Positions 45,653 to 58,174 of a stretch of DNA of 64,000 nt are shown piece by piece; positions within the stretch are counted from its first letter, which is position 1, and each line of letters starts with the position of its first letter. The stretch is from Peromyscus leucopus (Eukaryota > Chordata > Mammalia > Rodentia > Cricetidae). A model generated the notes under the pieces. The model was not told where the DNA came from, did not search any database, and was given only the letters and a program-made list of their open reading frames with translations. The position numbers were made by a program, and so were the translations under genes. Location: the NCBI RefSeq assembly GCF_004664715.2, contig NC_051072.1, positions 32,886,642-32,950,641 on the forward strand. The letters run 5' to 3'.

Positions 45653-47430
45653 TTCTTTTTCACTTTTATATTCAGTTCTCCTGATGTAATGATGTAATTT
45701 GCTCTTTAGGAAACAGCCATTTGTTTTGTTTTTTTTTTTTAAATTCAAGAAGAATTGTATTAGGGTCTTAAAGAATAGTCCAGAGTAGACATAACATAAA
45801 TCTTTGCAGCCACCATGAAAAGGAGAATGGAAGAGAGAGAGAAAAAAATCCATGGCCTTTGTATTATGCTGGTATGGCGCTCAGATACATGGTGATGCTA
45901 AGAGCAGAGATGGAAAAGGTGGGCGATTATATCTTTTTTGTGTAATCAGAAAAGTGAGCAGGCTTGATGAACATGTTTGCAGTGTGTAAGATTGTGCAAG
46001 GGGGCAGGATTATGAAAGGGAACAGTATGTCATCTCATTAATTGTATTCCATTTGTTTCTTTAACATGGCTTGTTGTAGCCCCATCTTCCTGTGGTTATT
46101 TCCTTCAATAGGTCCTTCACCCTTCCCAATTGGAACGAAAAGTCTCCATCCGTGCAAGAGATTACATCTGACAGTGTCATCTTGCCCTCTCAAAACCATT
46201 CAAGATCTGGACTGAAACTGATGAATAGACATAAGCTACTTTTTAGCATGGGAGTATGGAGGTCCATTTCTAAGGCTGTTGATGAAAAGGAATTAATGTC
46301 TGGTTTAGAATTTTAGTTTCCACCATCACAGATAACCTTTAACTTGAGCTTCTTTCTCACCTTCCTGGCCAGGGAGCTTTTATGGAGCAGCTGATATTTG
46401 GGTCCCAGTCATGAGATTCCTATCTACTTTGCGTCTCCTATTCTAACAATATTCTCTTTTGAAGTGGTGACACTAACTATTGGTAGGAAACTGGGGTGGT
46501 GACTAAACAGAAGCATCCACTGTTTAGTTTTATTTTTCTCCTTCTATGTAGAGTTAGCTCTTCTTTTTTTTTGCTTATTTGTTTGTTTTTCCCTTTCATG
46601 TATAAACATAATAAACAATTTATAGACATTTATTAACTTGTTTGGATTTCCATGAAGATTACAATGTTTCTACAGATATTGTTGGAGAAAACAGAAGGCA
46701 CAACAATGAGTATCCTTTCCTCATGGCTGACGAACAGCTCTTCATTTAATTAGGTTTAGAAATAGATCTTTCCTCAAAGCTTTCCTAATATACATCTCAT
46801 CCTTATTGGTTAGACTTATGTCTTAGTATTTTACTTTTTAAGATTCCAATATGATCCACATTATGTCAATTTTAATTTCTACTGGTTTATTGCTGGTATA
46901 CAGAAAAGGGATTGGCATTTATACACTTACCTAAAATCTGATAAATTGGATATGATTAATTGTTCATTAGTTCTGAGGCAGACAGTTGAGAGACCTGGGA
47001 TGGGTAGTTAACAAGACTTCCCTATTAGACTTTTCAACTTTACATTCTGCAATATTACCAAAGCACAAAGGATTACATGAAAATGAAGCAAAACTCATAA
47101 CCAGAAGGGCAGATACCAAAACAAAAAGTACACACAAGTAAAATTGTAAGTTATCAACATGCACAAAAAAAATATAAAAAACACAGAGCATTTACATAAG
47201 GAAGCAAAGTTAAAAGCACATCAAATATATTTTTAGAAATATATTAGGTTAATAAATATTTAAGGAATCATTACTGCATATTTACCTAAAATTATAAACA
47301 ATGCTCATATGAGTATGTTTGTGTATATATTTAGAGGAAGATAAGCCACTTGTGCTGATAGTGCTTCCTACAAGAATCATAGATTAAGAAAACCCTACTA
47401 TCAGGGAAAAGAATCCCCCTTTCAAATATT
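45653..47430. other. Unassigned noncoding DNA
   Basis: 46080-46560 is less AT-rich than the flanks and could be an old repeat, but no family was recognised. Confidence 0.4.
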
Positions 47431-47439
47431 TGGCCAGGT

Positions 47440-48690
47440 TAGTCCAAATGACTCCCCAAACAATATAAATTATTAATGTAGTCCTTAGTTGCTGCTGAGG
47501 GTTTGAGGGTGGTCCCCTAATGCTGGAGACATTGCACACACTCGCAGGACAAAGACCCTGATGATTCAGTCTAAACTTGACCTGAAACCTTCCTTCTTGT
47601 GGTCTTCTCTCTGTGTCATCAGAAAATAAATTCTATGTAAACTATCACAGGAAGGAAATAATTACATAATCCTACCCAAGCTATGGAAACAGAAACCTGG
47701 ACACCAACCCAGGCACACAACCCTCCACATACAACCTATCTTGTTGGCAAGATGTGCTGGGGCAACCGTGGTACAGAACATGTGGGATTGGCCAACTGAT
47801 GTTTGGAGTATATTGAGGCTCACCCATGAGAGGAAGCCCAGGCTCTCCACTTCCTGGATGGCCCAGAAAATGAGAGCAGATAGTTCAAAGACCTAGGGTA
47901 AAACCAAACATTACTAGAAGAAAAAAAAAAACAAGAAAGAAAAAAGAAAAAGAAAGAAAAAGAAAAAAAATCAGTGAAACAATTCCTAATGATATTCTGC
48001 CATATTCATAGTTCACAGATGGGTGCCATATTATCATCAAAGAGGCTTCCTCTGGCAGCAAACTGGCCTGGATGCAGAGATCCACAACCAGACGTTATTC
48101 AGAGAGACTCTAAATTGGAGGTTTCCATTGGGACCCTCCCCTCAGAGATGGGAGAACTCCACAGAAGACCGGGAGGAAAGACTGTAGGAATCAGAGGGAT
48201 TGGAGGACACCAGGAGAACATGGACCAAAGAAACAAATAAGTAGGGCTCAGTTGGGTTTACAGAGATGGGAGCAGTAAGCATGAGGCCTGCATGAGTCTG
48301 TACCAGGTCCTCTGCATATGTTATGACTGTCAGCGTGGTGTTCTTTTGGGACTCCTAACAGTGAGAGCAGGTGTGTCTCTAACTCCTTTGCCTGCTCCTG
48401 GGATCCTTTTCCGCTTACCGGCTGCCTTGTCCATCCTTAATATAAAGGCTTTTGCCTTGTCTTATTGCACCTTGTTTTATCTTGTCTGGTTGTTGTCTCT
48501 TAAAAGTCTGCCCTATTCTGAAGAGGAAAAAGAGGGGGCATGGATTTGGGGAAGGGAGGAGGTATAAGGGAGCTAGGAGGAGTGGAGGGAGGGGAAGTTG
48601 TGGTTGGAATGTTTTGTGTGAGAGAAGAATCTATTTTCATTAAAAAGGAAAATCTTATATAAAAAATTAAATCTTAGAAAAAGAAGGTAT
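47440..48690 (+). mobile_element. Lx-type LINE-1: ORF2 end and 3' UTR, sense
   Basis: 'aacctggacaccaacccaggc', 'gtggtacagaacatgtgggattggcc', 'gacctagggtaaaaccaaac', an A/G-rich stretch, 'cctaatgatattctgccata', 'aaagaggcttcctctggcagc', 'gatgcagagatccacaaccagac', 'ctgtaccaggtcctctgcatatgt', 'gactcctaacagtgagagcagg' and 'tttgcctgctcctgggatcc' are in Lx order. The G-rich tract at 48530-48600 and the A-rich end close the element. Confidence 0.9.
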
Positions 48691-48817
48691 CCTAGCAGGG
48701 GACATTAAAGTCAGTGTAAAAGAAAACATAATTGCATAAATTAAGTGATTAGATAGGACTCTTGGAAGGAGTAAGTGATGTCAATTTTAAAAATAGTAAT
48801 AAAGATTAATATACTCG

Positions 48818-48971
48818 AGTTAGAGGGGTGCATCAGTGGTTAAGAACATGTACTATTCTTGCAGAGGAGCTGAGTTCATTTCCCAGCACTCACATCTGGC
48901 AACACACACCAATCTCCTGTAACTTTACCTCCAGGAGATTTTCAACACCCCTGGCCTCTGCAGGCACCTGT

Positions 48972-49015
<44 letters not shown>
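48818..49015 (+). mobile_element. B3-type SINE with CA tail
   Basis: 'agaggggtgcatcagtggttaagaac', 'gcagaggagctgagttcatttcccagc' and 'cctccaggagattttcaacacccctggcctctgcaggcacctgtg' follow B3, ending in (CA)20 at 48975-49015. Confidence 0.85.
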
Positions 49016-49017
<2 letters not shown>

Positions 49018-50992
49018 TTAATAGTAACAAAAAATTTTTAAGAAAGACTAATGAAAATGATAGGCAAGGCATTAAAAAACACTTTTTAAAACCTAGTACA
49101 TGTATTGTAAGAATTTCACAGAGGAAGAGCATGGAAACAAAGGAGGTAAATGATTAATGAAATGATTTGTGAAAAGTAATTATTTTTAAAATAAAAACTG
49201 TTACATTTTTAGATTGAAAATATACAATGAAATCACAGCACCAAGATACATTGTGGAGAAAGCTTTTAGAATAAGGTATTATACTGACCTCAGATTTAAA
49301 AGAAACAATGAAAAGAGAAGACATAAGGACAATACTTAGATATTCTTAAAAGGACTTCAACCCTAAAATTGTAAACCTTATTAATTTCAATCATGAGTGA
49401 ATATAGAATAAAGACATTTTTATACTGCTACTACCACAGTATTTTCTTCACATACACATCTTCCCAAAAACACTCCTGGAGGACAGGACCAAGGAAATAA
49501 AGTCACCAAAGGATAAGAATTGTGTGGATATGGGAAATTGAGGACTAAAAATAGCCAAAATACCGAATAGATTCTCAGATGACAGCTATTCATCTGACAG
49601 AAAAAGCAACATGCAAATTGGACCATTATTGGCTCCTGGGGAGGTTTTTTTAGAAGAAAATGAAATCGGTATGATATTCATATGCCTGACTGTTTAGAGA
49701 CCTAGACAACCAACAATTCTGCTAGAGTTTTGATTAGCAAAAGTAAACAAGAAACAGAAACACCAGCAAAGGCAGTGAAGACATTAATTTTATGAGGAAA
49801 AATGGGGCTGGTAAAATGAATTCTCCCTTATTACTAATGCTGTTCACACTATACTTCATTCATTATGGTCATAAAGCAGCTGGGGGACCTCTCTACTTTC
49901 CTGTATTCAGTTTGGCTCTGTTTAACTTGCCTGAGCAATATGAGAAGAGATGTACATTATTTCAAAGCAGAATCTTTGAGATCCAGCTTGGTTTATAGGT
50001 GAGACCAAATGAAAATAATTCAATTCACATTCCTGAGTGAGAGCCCTGGCCAAGGGGACAGAGCACGTATGTGCTCCAATTAAACTCAATGAATCTTGTA
50101 AGTACAGAACAGTGAATGATAAATGATCAGATATATAAGCTTTTTAGTTACTTGATAACAAAATACACCAAGACTATCACAATGCATAAGGAAGTTTATT
50201 TGGAAGGTTGGTTAAAGTATAAAAATATGTGCTATCAGTATTAAGACAAGAAAGTAATGTAGAGAGAAATTTAAGGAGAATAAATGCTATCCTGAAGTAT
50301 TAGCAATATTGTCACTTGTGAAAGCATGAAAGGCACCTAAAGCCCTTAATGAGGTTTTGTAAATAATTTAGAAAATTAATGGGAACCAGAATGTGTTATT
50401 ATTACCCATGCTGAAAAAATATTGCTAGACAAAGACCAGAGGAAATCAAATAAAAAGAACTGATTTCCAAGCATGTCTGAAAGTGAGTATTTGTAGTACA
50501 TACTTTTGAGGTGGGAATGACACTCAATTCTCAACATTACTCAATAGAAGTTAACATTCAGATTGTAATTGACTAACACCATTGTATTTGAGAACTTAGT
50601 CTTAGGTAAATAATCAAATACAGGTACAACTGTTACTCCAATTGTTACCACCTCTGAGAAAATTAAGATATTTCTCAATACATGTTTGTGATCAGAGCAA
50701 AAATTGTGAAAGTTAACTGGAACTTCTCCTCAAAAGTGATTTTTTCACGATCATCAAGATGAAGGACAGTGGAGATGGACAGAAGGGAAAGAGAGGGAGA
50801 GAGAAAGGGAAGGAGAGTGGAAGGACTCAGGAAGTTTTGAATGTTTTGACACATGAATTGGAGTAGAACGTGTAAGAAGCCAAGTATGTTTCAGGAAATA
50901 TAGCAAAGCAAACCACCACAAACAACCCAACAACTCCATGACAGAGTGTCATGTGGAGAAAGGTACTCCATTCCTGCAGTTCAATGATGATG
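49016..50992. other. Noncoding DNA, possibly including very old LINE-1 debris
   Basis: 49280-49600 has a weak resemblance to LINE-1 ('aatatagaataaagacattttt'), too poor to call. 50760-50825 is purine-rich. No exon was recognised. Confidence 0.35.
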
Positions 50993-50998
50993 GGAGTG
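50993..50998. repeat. 6-bp target duplication, left copy (ggagtg)
   Basis: ggagtg precedes the MTDH fragment and recurs at 51684-51689, right after the LTR terminus CAACA. The match is exactly six bases. It indicates that the MTDH-LTR chimera integrated as one unit. Confidence 0.8.
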
Positions 50999-51454
50999 AG
51001 CAGTGTAAAACAGTTCCCGCCATGATGGAAAGGAAGTTGATGAAGGAGCCTGGGCAACTAAAATTAGTCACAGAGAAAAACGACAACAGTGTCAACATGA
51101 TAAAGTGCTGACTGATTCTGGTTCATTGGATTCAACTATCCCTGGGATAGAAAATACCATCACAGTTACCACCAAACAACTTACAACTGCATCATTTACT
51201 GTTGGTTCCAAGAAAAATAAAGGAATTCTCATCTAAATGTTCAAGTTAGCAACTTTACGTCTGGAATAGGAGATTCTGCACTTCAGGTTTCTTCAGGATT
51301 AAATGAAAATCTTACTGTCAATGGAGGAGGCTGGAATGAAAAGTCTGTAAAACTCTCCTCACAGATGAGTGCAGGCGAGAAGTGGAACTCTGTTCCATCT
51401 GCTTCTGCAGGCAAGAGAAAAACACAGAGCCATCTGCTTGGACTCAAGACACTG
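50999..51454 (+). pseudogene. MTDH: Processed MTDH (metadherin) retrocopy fragment
   Basis: The plus strand encodes a broken, intronless internal part of metadherin (AEG-1/LYRIC), a lysine-rich ER, nuclear and junctional protein. From 51021 the frame reads HDGKEVDEGAW, then KISHREKRQQ, then LTDSGSLDSTIPGIENTI. After one frameshift near 51222 other frames read QVSSGLNENLTVNGGGWNE, KSVKLSSQMSAGEKWNSV and, after a second, PSAWTQDT. The copy has an in-frame stop at 51006-51008, frameshifts near 51222 and 51430 and one lost codon, so it is not functional as protein. It starts abruptly at the target duplication ggagtg and runs into an ERV LTR at 51447-51454. Neither start codon, 3' UTR nor poly(A) is present. 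The parental protein is compared from memory of the family; the match is long enough to be sure. Confidence 0.92.
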
Positions 51455-51683
51455 TCAGCCACTGCCAGGAGAAGCAGCATGTAAAGACGCCGGTAAGCCA
51501 CCAGCCACGTGGCAAGGTATAGATTTATAGAAATGGGTTAATTTAAGATATAAGAACAGTTAGCAAGAAGCCTGCCACGGCCATACAGTTTATAAGTGAT
51601 ATAAGCGTCTGAGTGATTATTTTATACGTGGATTGTGGGACTGCGGGGCTCGGTGGGACCTGGAGAGAAGCCCTCCAGCAACA
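51447..51683 (+). mobile_element. ERV LTR, type 1, 5'-truncated and fused to MTDH
   Basis: Matches the LTR at 7591-7951 from about its position 128 to its end: 'aagccaccagccacgtggcaagg', 'gcctgccacggccatacagttt', 'tataagcgtctgagtgatt' and the terminus CCTCCAGCAACA. The first ~127 bases of U3 are missing. The switch from MTDH falls in agacactg (51447-51454), which fits both partners. Confidence 0.9.
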
Positions 51684-51689
51684 GGAGTG

Positions 51690-52530
51690 TGATATGTTCA
51701 CCAGAGGGAAGGGAGTGACATCGCCATGGTTCTTATTTTCTCATGACTGATGACTGATTGAATGCACCCACTGCTTGCATGTAGATTAACATGGAGTGAT
51801 TAGTCATATAATTAATCCTATTCATGCTCTCAAAATCAAGGATGCTCAAATGTGTTTTTCTATGAACTTGACCTAAGGAACTAGAATCTCATCTGTATTT
51901 AGAGAGTCTTCCATGATATTCTCACTCTCAGACCTAAGTCTATTGCTAGGATACTATGAGAATTTGGGGTTGAAGGACCCCAGATTGGTGACTGTGTCTT
52001 ACATGTGGTAAGAATGTAAACAGTTTACAGTTACAAAGTAAACTGGAGTAAAATTTAGTATGATAGATATAAATTGCTTTTTTCTTTGCCCCTGACTTTT
52101 GACTTTGTTAATCAAGAAAATGCCAATAAATGGTACAATGGGACTTCTGAAGCTACACTGTAAAACTCACAAACCACTACTTGGTCCTCTTGTATTGGAG
52201 TGCTATTGTGAGAAAATCCCACTATTAAGTAAAAGGTTTTGAGCATTTTCAAGAAAGATTGGATCTGGGAATGCTGTTCTTTCTTCAGCAATAGCTGAGT
52301 TCCCAAACAATGTCATCTTCTAGATGAGGGAGTAAACCACTCTTACTCTGCTCAGTGAATCCTTATAATGAGCATAGTTCACCATGGTCCATGAGAAATG
52401 ATCAAACCTGGACTATAACTTCCAAACAGAGAGTTTCAGAGTTACAAAATCATGGTAAAATAAAATCCTGTATTAAGCTAGTAACATCATTGAAGTGAGG
52501 TATGCTTCCATGTGGAGGTTCATTCCTATA
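51690..52530. other. Unique noncoding DNA
   Basis: No recognisable element was seen. Confidence 0.45.
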
Positions 52531-52720
52531 ATCTTTTATTTATTTATTTATTTTATATGCATTGGTGTTTTGCCTGCATGTATATCTGTGTGTGAGTGTG
52601 TCAGATCTTGGAGTTACAGACAGTTGTTCACTGCCATGTGGGTGCTGAGAATTGAACCCAGCTCCCCTGAAAGAGCAGTCAGTGCTCCCAACCACTGAGC
52701 CTTCTCTCTTGCTCTCATTC
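52531..52720 (-). mobile_element. B2/B3 SINE, antisense
   Basis: A 'tatttatttatttatttta' tail, 'tgcattggtgttttgcctgcatgtat', 'cagatcttggagttacagacagttg', 'gggtgctgagaattgaacccagctcc' and 'gagcagtcagtgctcccaaccactgagcc' give antisense B2/B3. Confidence 0.92.
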
Positions 52721-52955
52721 CTATATTCTTATAGCAAGGCTTGATGGCTTAATGACTAATTGTAAAGCATGAGGACATAGAGAGAATTTTTAGGGAAAAG
52801 TGAATCATAATGCTAACATTTCAAATCTGTTTATATTTTGTGTAAATTTTAGTCTTTTTAAATTTAGCTACCTATAAAAATAACTACTTTTCATTAACAT
52901 ATTAACTTCTTTAAGTTTTAAAGTGTTTAATTTTATCTTTCAACATTTAAAGAAT
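52721..52955. other. Unique AT-rich DNA
   Basis: No recognisable element was seen. Confidence 0.4.
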
Positions 52956-52959
52956 TACT

Positions 52960-54110
52960 CTTTGAGAATTTCATAGATGCATTCAATGAAATATAATCAT
53001 ATCTACCCATCATTTCTTCCATACAACTTCCACCAGATCCTCCATATCACTTCCTCTCACAACTTTATGTTTTTTTCTTATTCTTGTTTTAAATTACTAG
53101 TAGATAGTGCTGCTATTATGTGAATGGGCTTTGGACCATCCACTGTGGCATGGAAAAACTACAAAAGGCAAAACCCCTAAAGAAGAGTGATTCTCCTGTT
53201 TCTGGCACCATCAATTGCCAACAGTTCCTCCCACAGGGGTGGAGCTTCAAGGGCCCATCTCCAGTCACATTAGAATTATGACTGGCTTGATCCAGTGAGT
53301 TCATGAAAACAATAGCCACTTCATGACCAGAAAACAACTGGATATTTTTCAGAGCATGCTTTCCCATCTTTTGGCTTTTATATTCTTTCTACCTCTCCGT
53401 CAATGAAGTTTCCTCAGCTTTAACAGACTACCTGACAGATAGCTCATAAGATCTGAGTAGTGACCGTCACTTAGTCTTAGCACTTTGACCAGGTATGAGT
53501 CTCTGCATCAACTGCAAACTACTGCAAAAAGTTTATCTGACCAAAGTTGAGAGCATCCTAGGCCTATGTTTATAAACGTATTGAGGCCACAACTTTACCA
53601 TTTACCAAAACAACAATAGTAGGCTTGTACCTTGGGCCTATGACCTCCCCAGCTGTGGGCTGTTGATCAGGATTACAGTAGTGGCATAAAATTCTCTTCT
53701 GTGGAGCAAGCTGTAAGTCCAATCAGAAATCAGTTGGTTATCCCATAACACTTATACTACTATTGCACTATTAGGTACATCTTGACTGTTAGGTCAGTAT
53801 TGCAGAGTACAGGTTTAGTGCTGGGTAAGATCATTGGTGTCTTTTCCTCTCCAGCAGCCTTTATAGCACCTTCCAGGGCTGTGAAAGCTAGCCATCATGG
53901 AGGTTTCTCAGTTAGTTCAAGATTGATTTCTCTATATCCTGCAGCATAAGTGTGTAGTGTCCTCAGCAATAGAGTCTCACCATGCCATTATGGTGGGTAA
54001 CAACAGCAGTGGCAATAGCCTGTATTGTTTTGGAGATCGTTGGTGTCTTCTTGATCAATAACCTACTGGAAGGGATCCTGTGCCTCGCACTGTGATTTTT
54101 TTTTTTTAAA
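52960..54110 (-). mobile_element. Lx-type LINE-1 3' region, antisense
   Basis: 'gagaatttcatagatgcattcaatga', 'catcaattgccaacagttcctccc', 'gaccaggtatgagtctctgcatcaactgc', 'ggcctatgacctccccagc', 'tccagcagcctttatagcacc', 'tcagcaatagagtctcac' and 'caatagcctgtattgttttgg' follow the antisense Lx 3' region in order. The same family is at 24356-25690 and 18745-19510. Confidence 0.85.
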
Positions 54111-54115
54111 TAACT

Positions 54116-57100
54116 CATGTCTTCTGAGAATATTATTGTTCATTTATGCAAATTCATAATGCTTCCTTTATATTAACTCTTCCCTCTCAACCACATGTCA
54201 AGTTAATATGTATTGAAAGCAATTTTGCTTAAAAAATAAAATAAGTGTTCAAATACAAAGATCATAAATCATTCGGAATTTTGAATCTCAAAGTTATAAG
54301 CATTCAATATTTTAACACATTTACATGGTGCTCTTTCACTTTGGGACACCTTGGAGTTAGTTAGTGTAGAATACAATAAACTAGGGAATAATAATAGTCC
54401 AAATTCAGATTTTTATTCTTATCAAGTATAGCATTCATTTTCCAAAAGTTAAAAAAAAATTCTCAAGAGATACTTAGATAGTCCCATTTACCACATTATT
54501 TTATACTCATTATACCATTTTTAGCTAGCATACTTTCACACATGGCAATTCACCTCCAGCTTTAGAGAATTTCTATTTTGTGTTTCATATAATTAGCAAC
54601 TGATATTTTTGCTATCATCTAATCAGCTGCATCTAATCATGATATATGAAAGTATTTTTAATCAAGCAAAGTGAAAGATTTTACATTATTCATTAATTGG
54701 TTTGCTGACCTCAAATGCAAGCCAAAAATCAAGAATGTAACTTTCATGCATTTTAGACATATTTTCATTTCACTTTCTAAATTAACTTTGAAGCCTGTGC
54801 AATAAGTACATGATGATTACTTAACAAAATTATGGGTATGATAGTGTGAATATCAGCTAATGCTTCACCCTGTAAAACAGAAACATCTACCAGACAGCTA
54901 AGGGAACTTTGATAGAAAAAATACATCCAATGAACATTCACTTAATTTGCAAAAGTTCAAAGGATATTCATTCTTAAATGTACGACATAAAAAAGAATTG
55001 TAAAAATATCTTGTCAGCATTGTTGTTTCATCTAGCTTTTTAATCACAGCATACCATTAATGCTTTTAATGTTTCCATAGACTTGCACAGAGGTCAAGGA
55101 TGCAGAGAGAAGGAAAAATGGAGAAAGAAAATGATAATTACATTTCTTGGTAGTGTGATAAGATGATGTGACTGTCTTTTGTAAACGAAACTAGACTGTG
55201 TTTATAAGCATATGACCTGATTAAAATGATCATTTGCATATGAGGATTCAAGAGACAGGCTGAATGAAAGCAAACCAAAGGTAAATTTAAAGGACTTAAA
55301 TTTATAGTTTTAAATTTTTGAAGACACAATAATTAAAGCTTTGGCCAATAATGTGAATATTTGGTATTCAAACTATTTTTCTCTATTTCATTTCTAGAGG
55401 CAAATATTTTTCATATTACAGCAATAATAAATGTATTGAGAATGAACATGTTCATTAAAATCATTAAAATTAACATTTGCTAAAGACATAAAATATGTAC
55501 TTTATATCACTTAATATATAAACAAGCCTATACTTCTTCCTTGTATATATATGCAATCACTCATATATATGTAGTCACGTACAAAACACATAACCCCACT
55601 TTATTCACAAAAGAGTATCATTTCTAAGTTCTCTACTTTGCATTGTTATGATAAATTATTGCTCAATTCTAAATGAAATGACATTTTTATTTCTCTTAAA
55701 ATATTTTACATATAAATGTATATTCTAAAATGTTTTCATAGACATGTAAATATACACAGTGTCAGTATCTCTCTTGAGAACTAAATGTTGTAATAGGAAT
55801 TTTACATTCACATCTTATATGCTTTGTCATTGAGACAACTGCTAAATACTGCTGTTATAAAATACACAATATGACCTAGAGTTGCTTTCCAAGCTGTCTA
55901 AATTTAACTTGCAATGGAGAGACATCTTATTTTTCCTCTCAGATCAAGCATTTCAAGCTGTATAATTTTCTTATTGCTCACAGCAACAAAGCAAACCAAG
56001 CCCAATATAGCAAGTGGACTCTGAAAGCTACAAATATTTGCTATTCAGAAACCCTCAATGAGGGTCTAGTTATTTAAAACCAAAGAAAGAAAATTACTAT
56101 TAATAATTGGTTTGAGCTAATGAAATGTTTTTATGCAAATACATGAACCCTAAATATGACCTGGAAACAAAAGACTGCTTAACAGTTACTATTAAGCAAC
56201 ACATTAGTAGATCAATTAAACAGAACTTCTTTCTAATGAATGTGTGGTACCCTGGTTGCCATAGAAACCTGGAAGGAGAGGGCTTCAGAACGCTAATAGC
56301 ATGAGAAACACAACAAAATATTTGTAAACATACACCTTGAAATTTGTATGTTCAGTGAAGTAATGAGAGGGACGCAAAGAATTTCTCAGAGCAGGAGGAA
56401 GTGCATGGTTCTCAACTCCCAGTATACATTTTTTTTATTATGCGTATCAGCAAAGAACCTGCCAAACCTTATTGTGGGTCATACTCAGACGTGTCAAGTC
56501 ACGCAATTTGTTTCAAAATATATACAAAAAAATAAGTAAAATCATGTAGCCTCGAGTATTATTGAGAAAAATCATATGGGGTATCTTCTAGAATGAAGAG
56601 GCGTTAAAAAACAATAGTTCCTTTCTTTCATATCATTACATCAAAGAAACTGTAGAACTGTTTTCTCCTTCATTTCTCCCATCTGATCCTCTTGTTTGGA
56701 AGCCCCTTCACCCCTTTGTTTTGGTGCATGCATTAATGACATATGATTGGGCTTAAACAATTCCTAACAATCTAAAATGTCTGGAGCTTCGCAGACAAAT
56801 GCTATTATTAATACAAGTACAATTACAAAATTGAACAAGAAATATAATTCGGGCCACTTTAGGTCCCTGACTTCCAGTGATAATTATGCCAATTTAGGTT
56901 ATACTTTAAGGAAAAACAAAGCCCTAAATAGCGATCCTGTTCATCAAAGAATTAATTTCTTGCCTATTCAATACTACGACAGAGTATTGGGTTCCTTTAG
57001 AATTCAGTAAATCAGAAGTTCCACAGCCATTTTGTCCTGAATTTCATTCATAATTATTTAGATAGAAATTGGGACAAAGACAGTATTCTGGTGTCAGTGA

Positions 57101-58170
57101 AAGGAAAGGTAAGATAAAGGGCTTGGAATTCTCCAAGGACGTGAGATTTGGCTCTTCTCAGGAACCTGCAGATCTGACAGTGCAATTCTCCTTTTACCCG
57201 TGGGACCTGGCTGCTTCCCGATTGGCGTGGAATAAAAACCTTCATTCCCCTTTACTGTGTTCTCTCAACTTGAGCTAATTACTAGAGTATTGGTGGATAT
57301 TATTGAGTTCCTGTCAGTTAAACAAAGGTGGCTGATGTGATGTGCTTGCTGCCTTCAAGAACGGTGGAGATTCTTTCCCTAATGCAAATCATGATCTGTT
57401 TTCAGAACCCTGTCTTGAAATTTAGAGGGAATTAGATGACTGTTGAACTCTTATCAAAAGGTCTGCATTCACTCCATACTTACTTAAGTTCCACACACTC
57501 AATATTCTAGTTGAAACAGAGGTTATTTCACAATCATTGTACATTACCTGGTCATCACTGTTAATACAAACGGAGAGCACTCTTTCAAAGAGCCAATGGA
57601 AGTCATGACAAACCTTATTTAAAGCAGATTTTACTGAATAAAATGGTGGCACCTATGACTATACTATTAATCTTCTAACCTGGAAAAGTATAATAGTAAT
57701 AAGAAAACAGTCACATATCAAATAATCAAACAGGAAATGGTAGACTTTGGCCAGATTTGCTTTAGACATTTTGCAAGCCACTGAAAAATAAGAAAATAAA
57801 TTTTGTTTTCTCTCAAAAGGCACCATGATGTGGCATTTGGTTTGTTGCAATTCAAAGCAGTACTATGACATCATAGGGAATATTTTATATGCCCTATTAT
57901 CCTAACATAAAAAATGTCATTCTGTGTGTTACTGTTCTAAAATACATGGCTGTTTATATATGAAAATATTCTTAGGTTATTCTAACATTGCATTGTTGAA
58001 TGTAACACACCGTATCTTATTTATCCAGGAATTGGTTGATAGGTCTTTGGATATTTAAAGTTTTTTTTTTTCCTCCACAGAACTCCTATGAGCAACATCT
58101 ATGCAGCTGTTAGTTTGTGGCCTTTACCATCAATGTGCTGAATGATATCACCTGTATCTAGCTTTGCTGC
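54116..58170. other. Long unique AT-rich stretch
   Basis: Four kilobases without a recognised transposon. 56220-57300 has balanced composition, many homeodomain-type ATTA cores and an RFX-like X-box. It is a candidate conserved noncoding region; no exon was recognised. Confidence 0.4.
56254..56269. promoter_or_regulatory. RFX-type X-box-like inverted repeat
   Basis: GGTTGCCATAGAAACC is close to the X-box consensus (GTTGCCATGGCAAC form): two inverted half sites, GTTGCC/GAAAC, with AT at the centre. RFX factors bind such sites in ciliary and immune gene control. No promoter is visible nearby, so any role would be distal. Confidence 0.35.
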
Positions 58171-58174
58171 ATTG

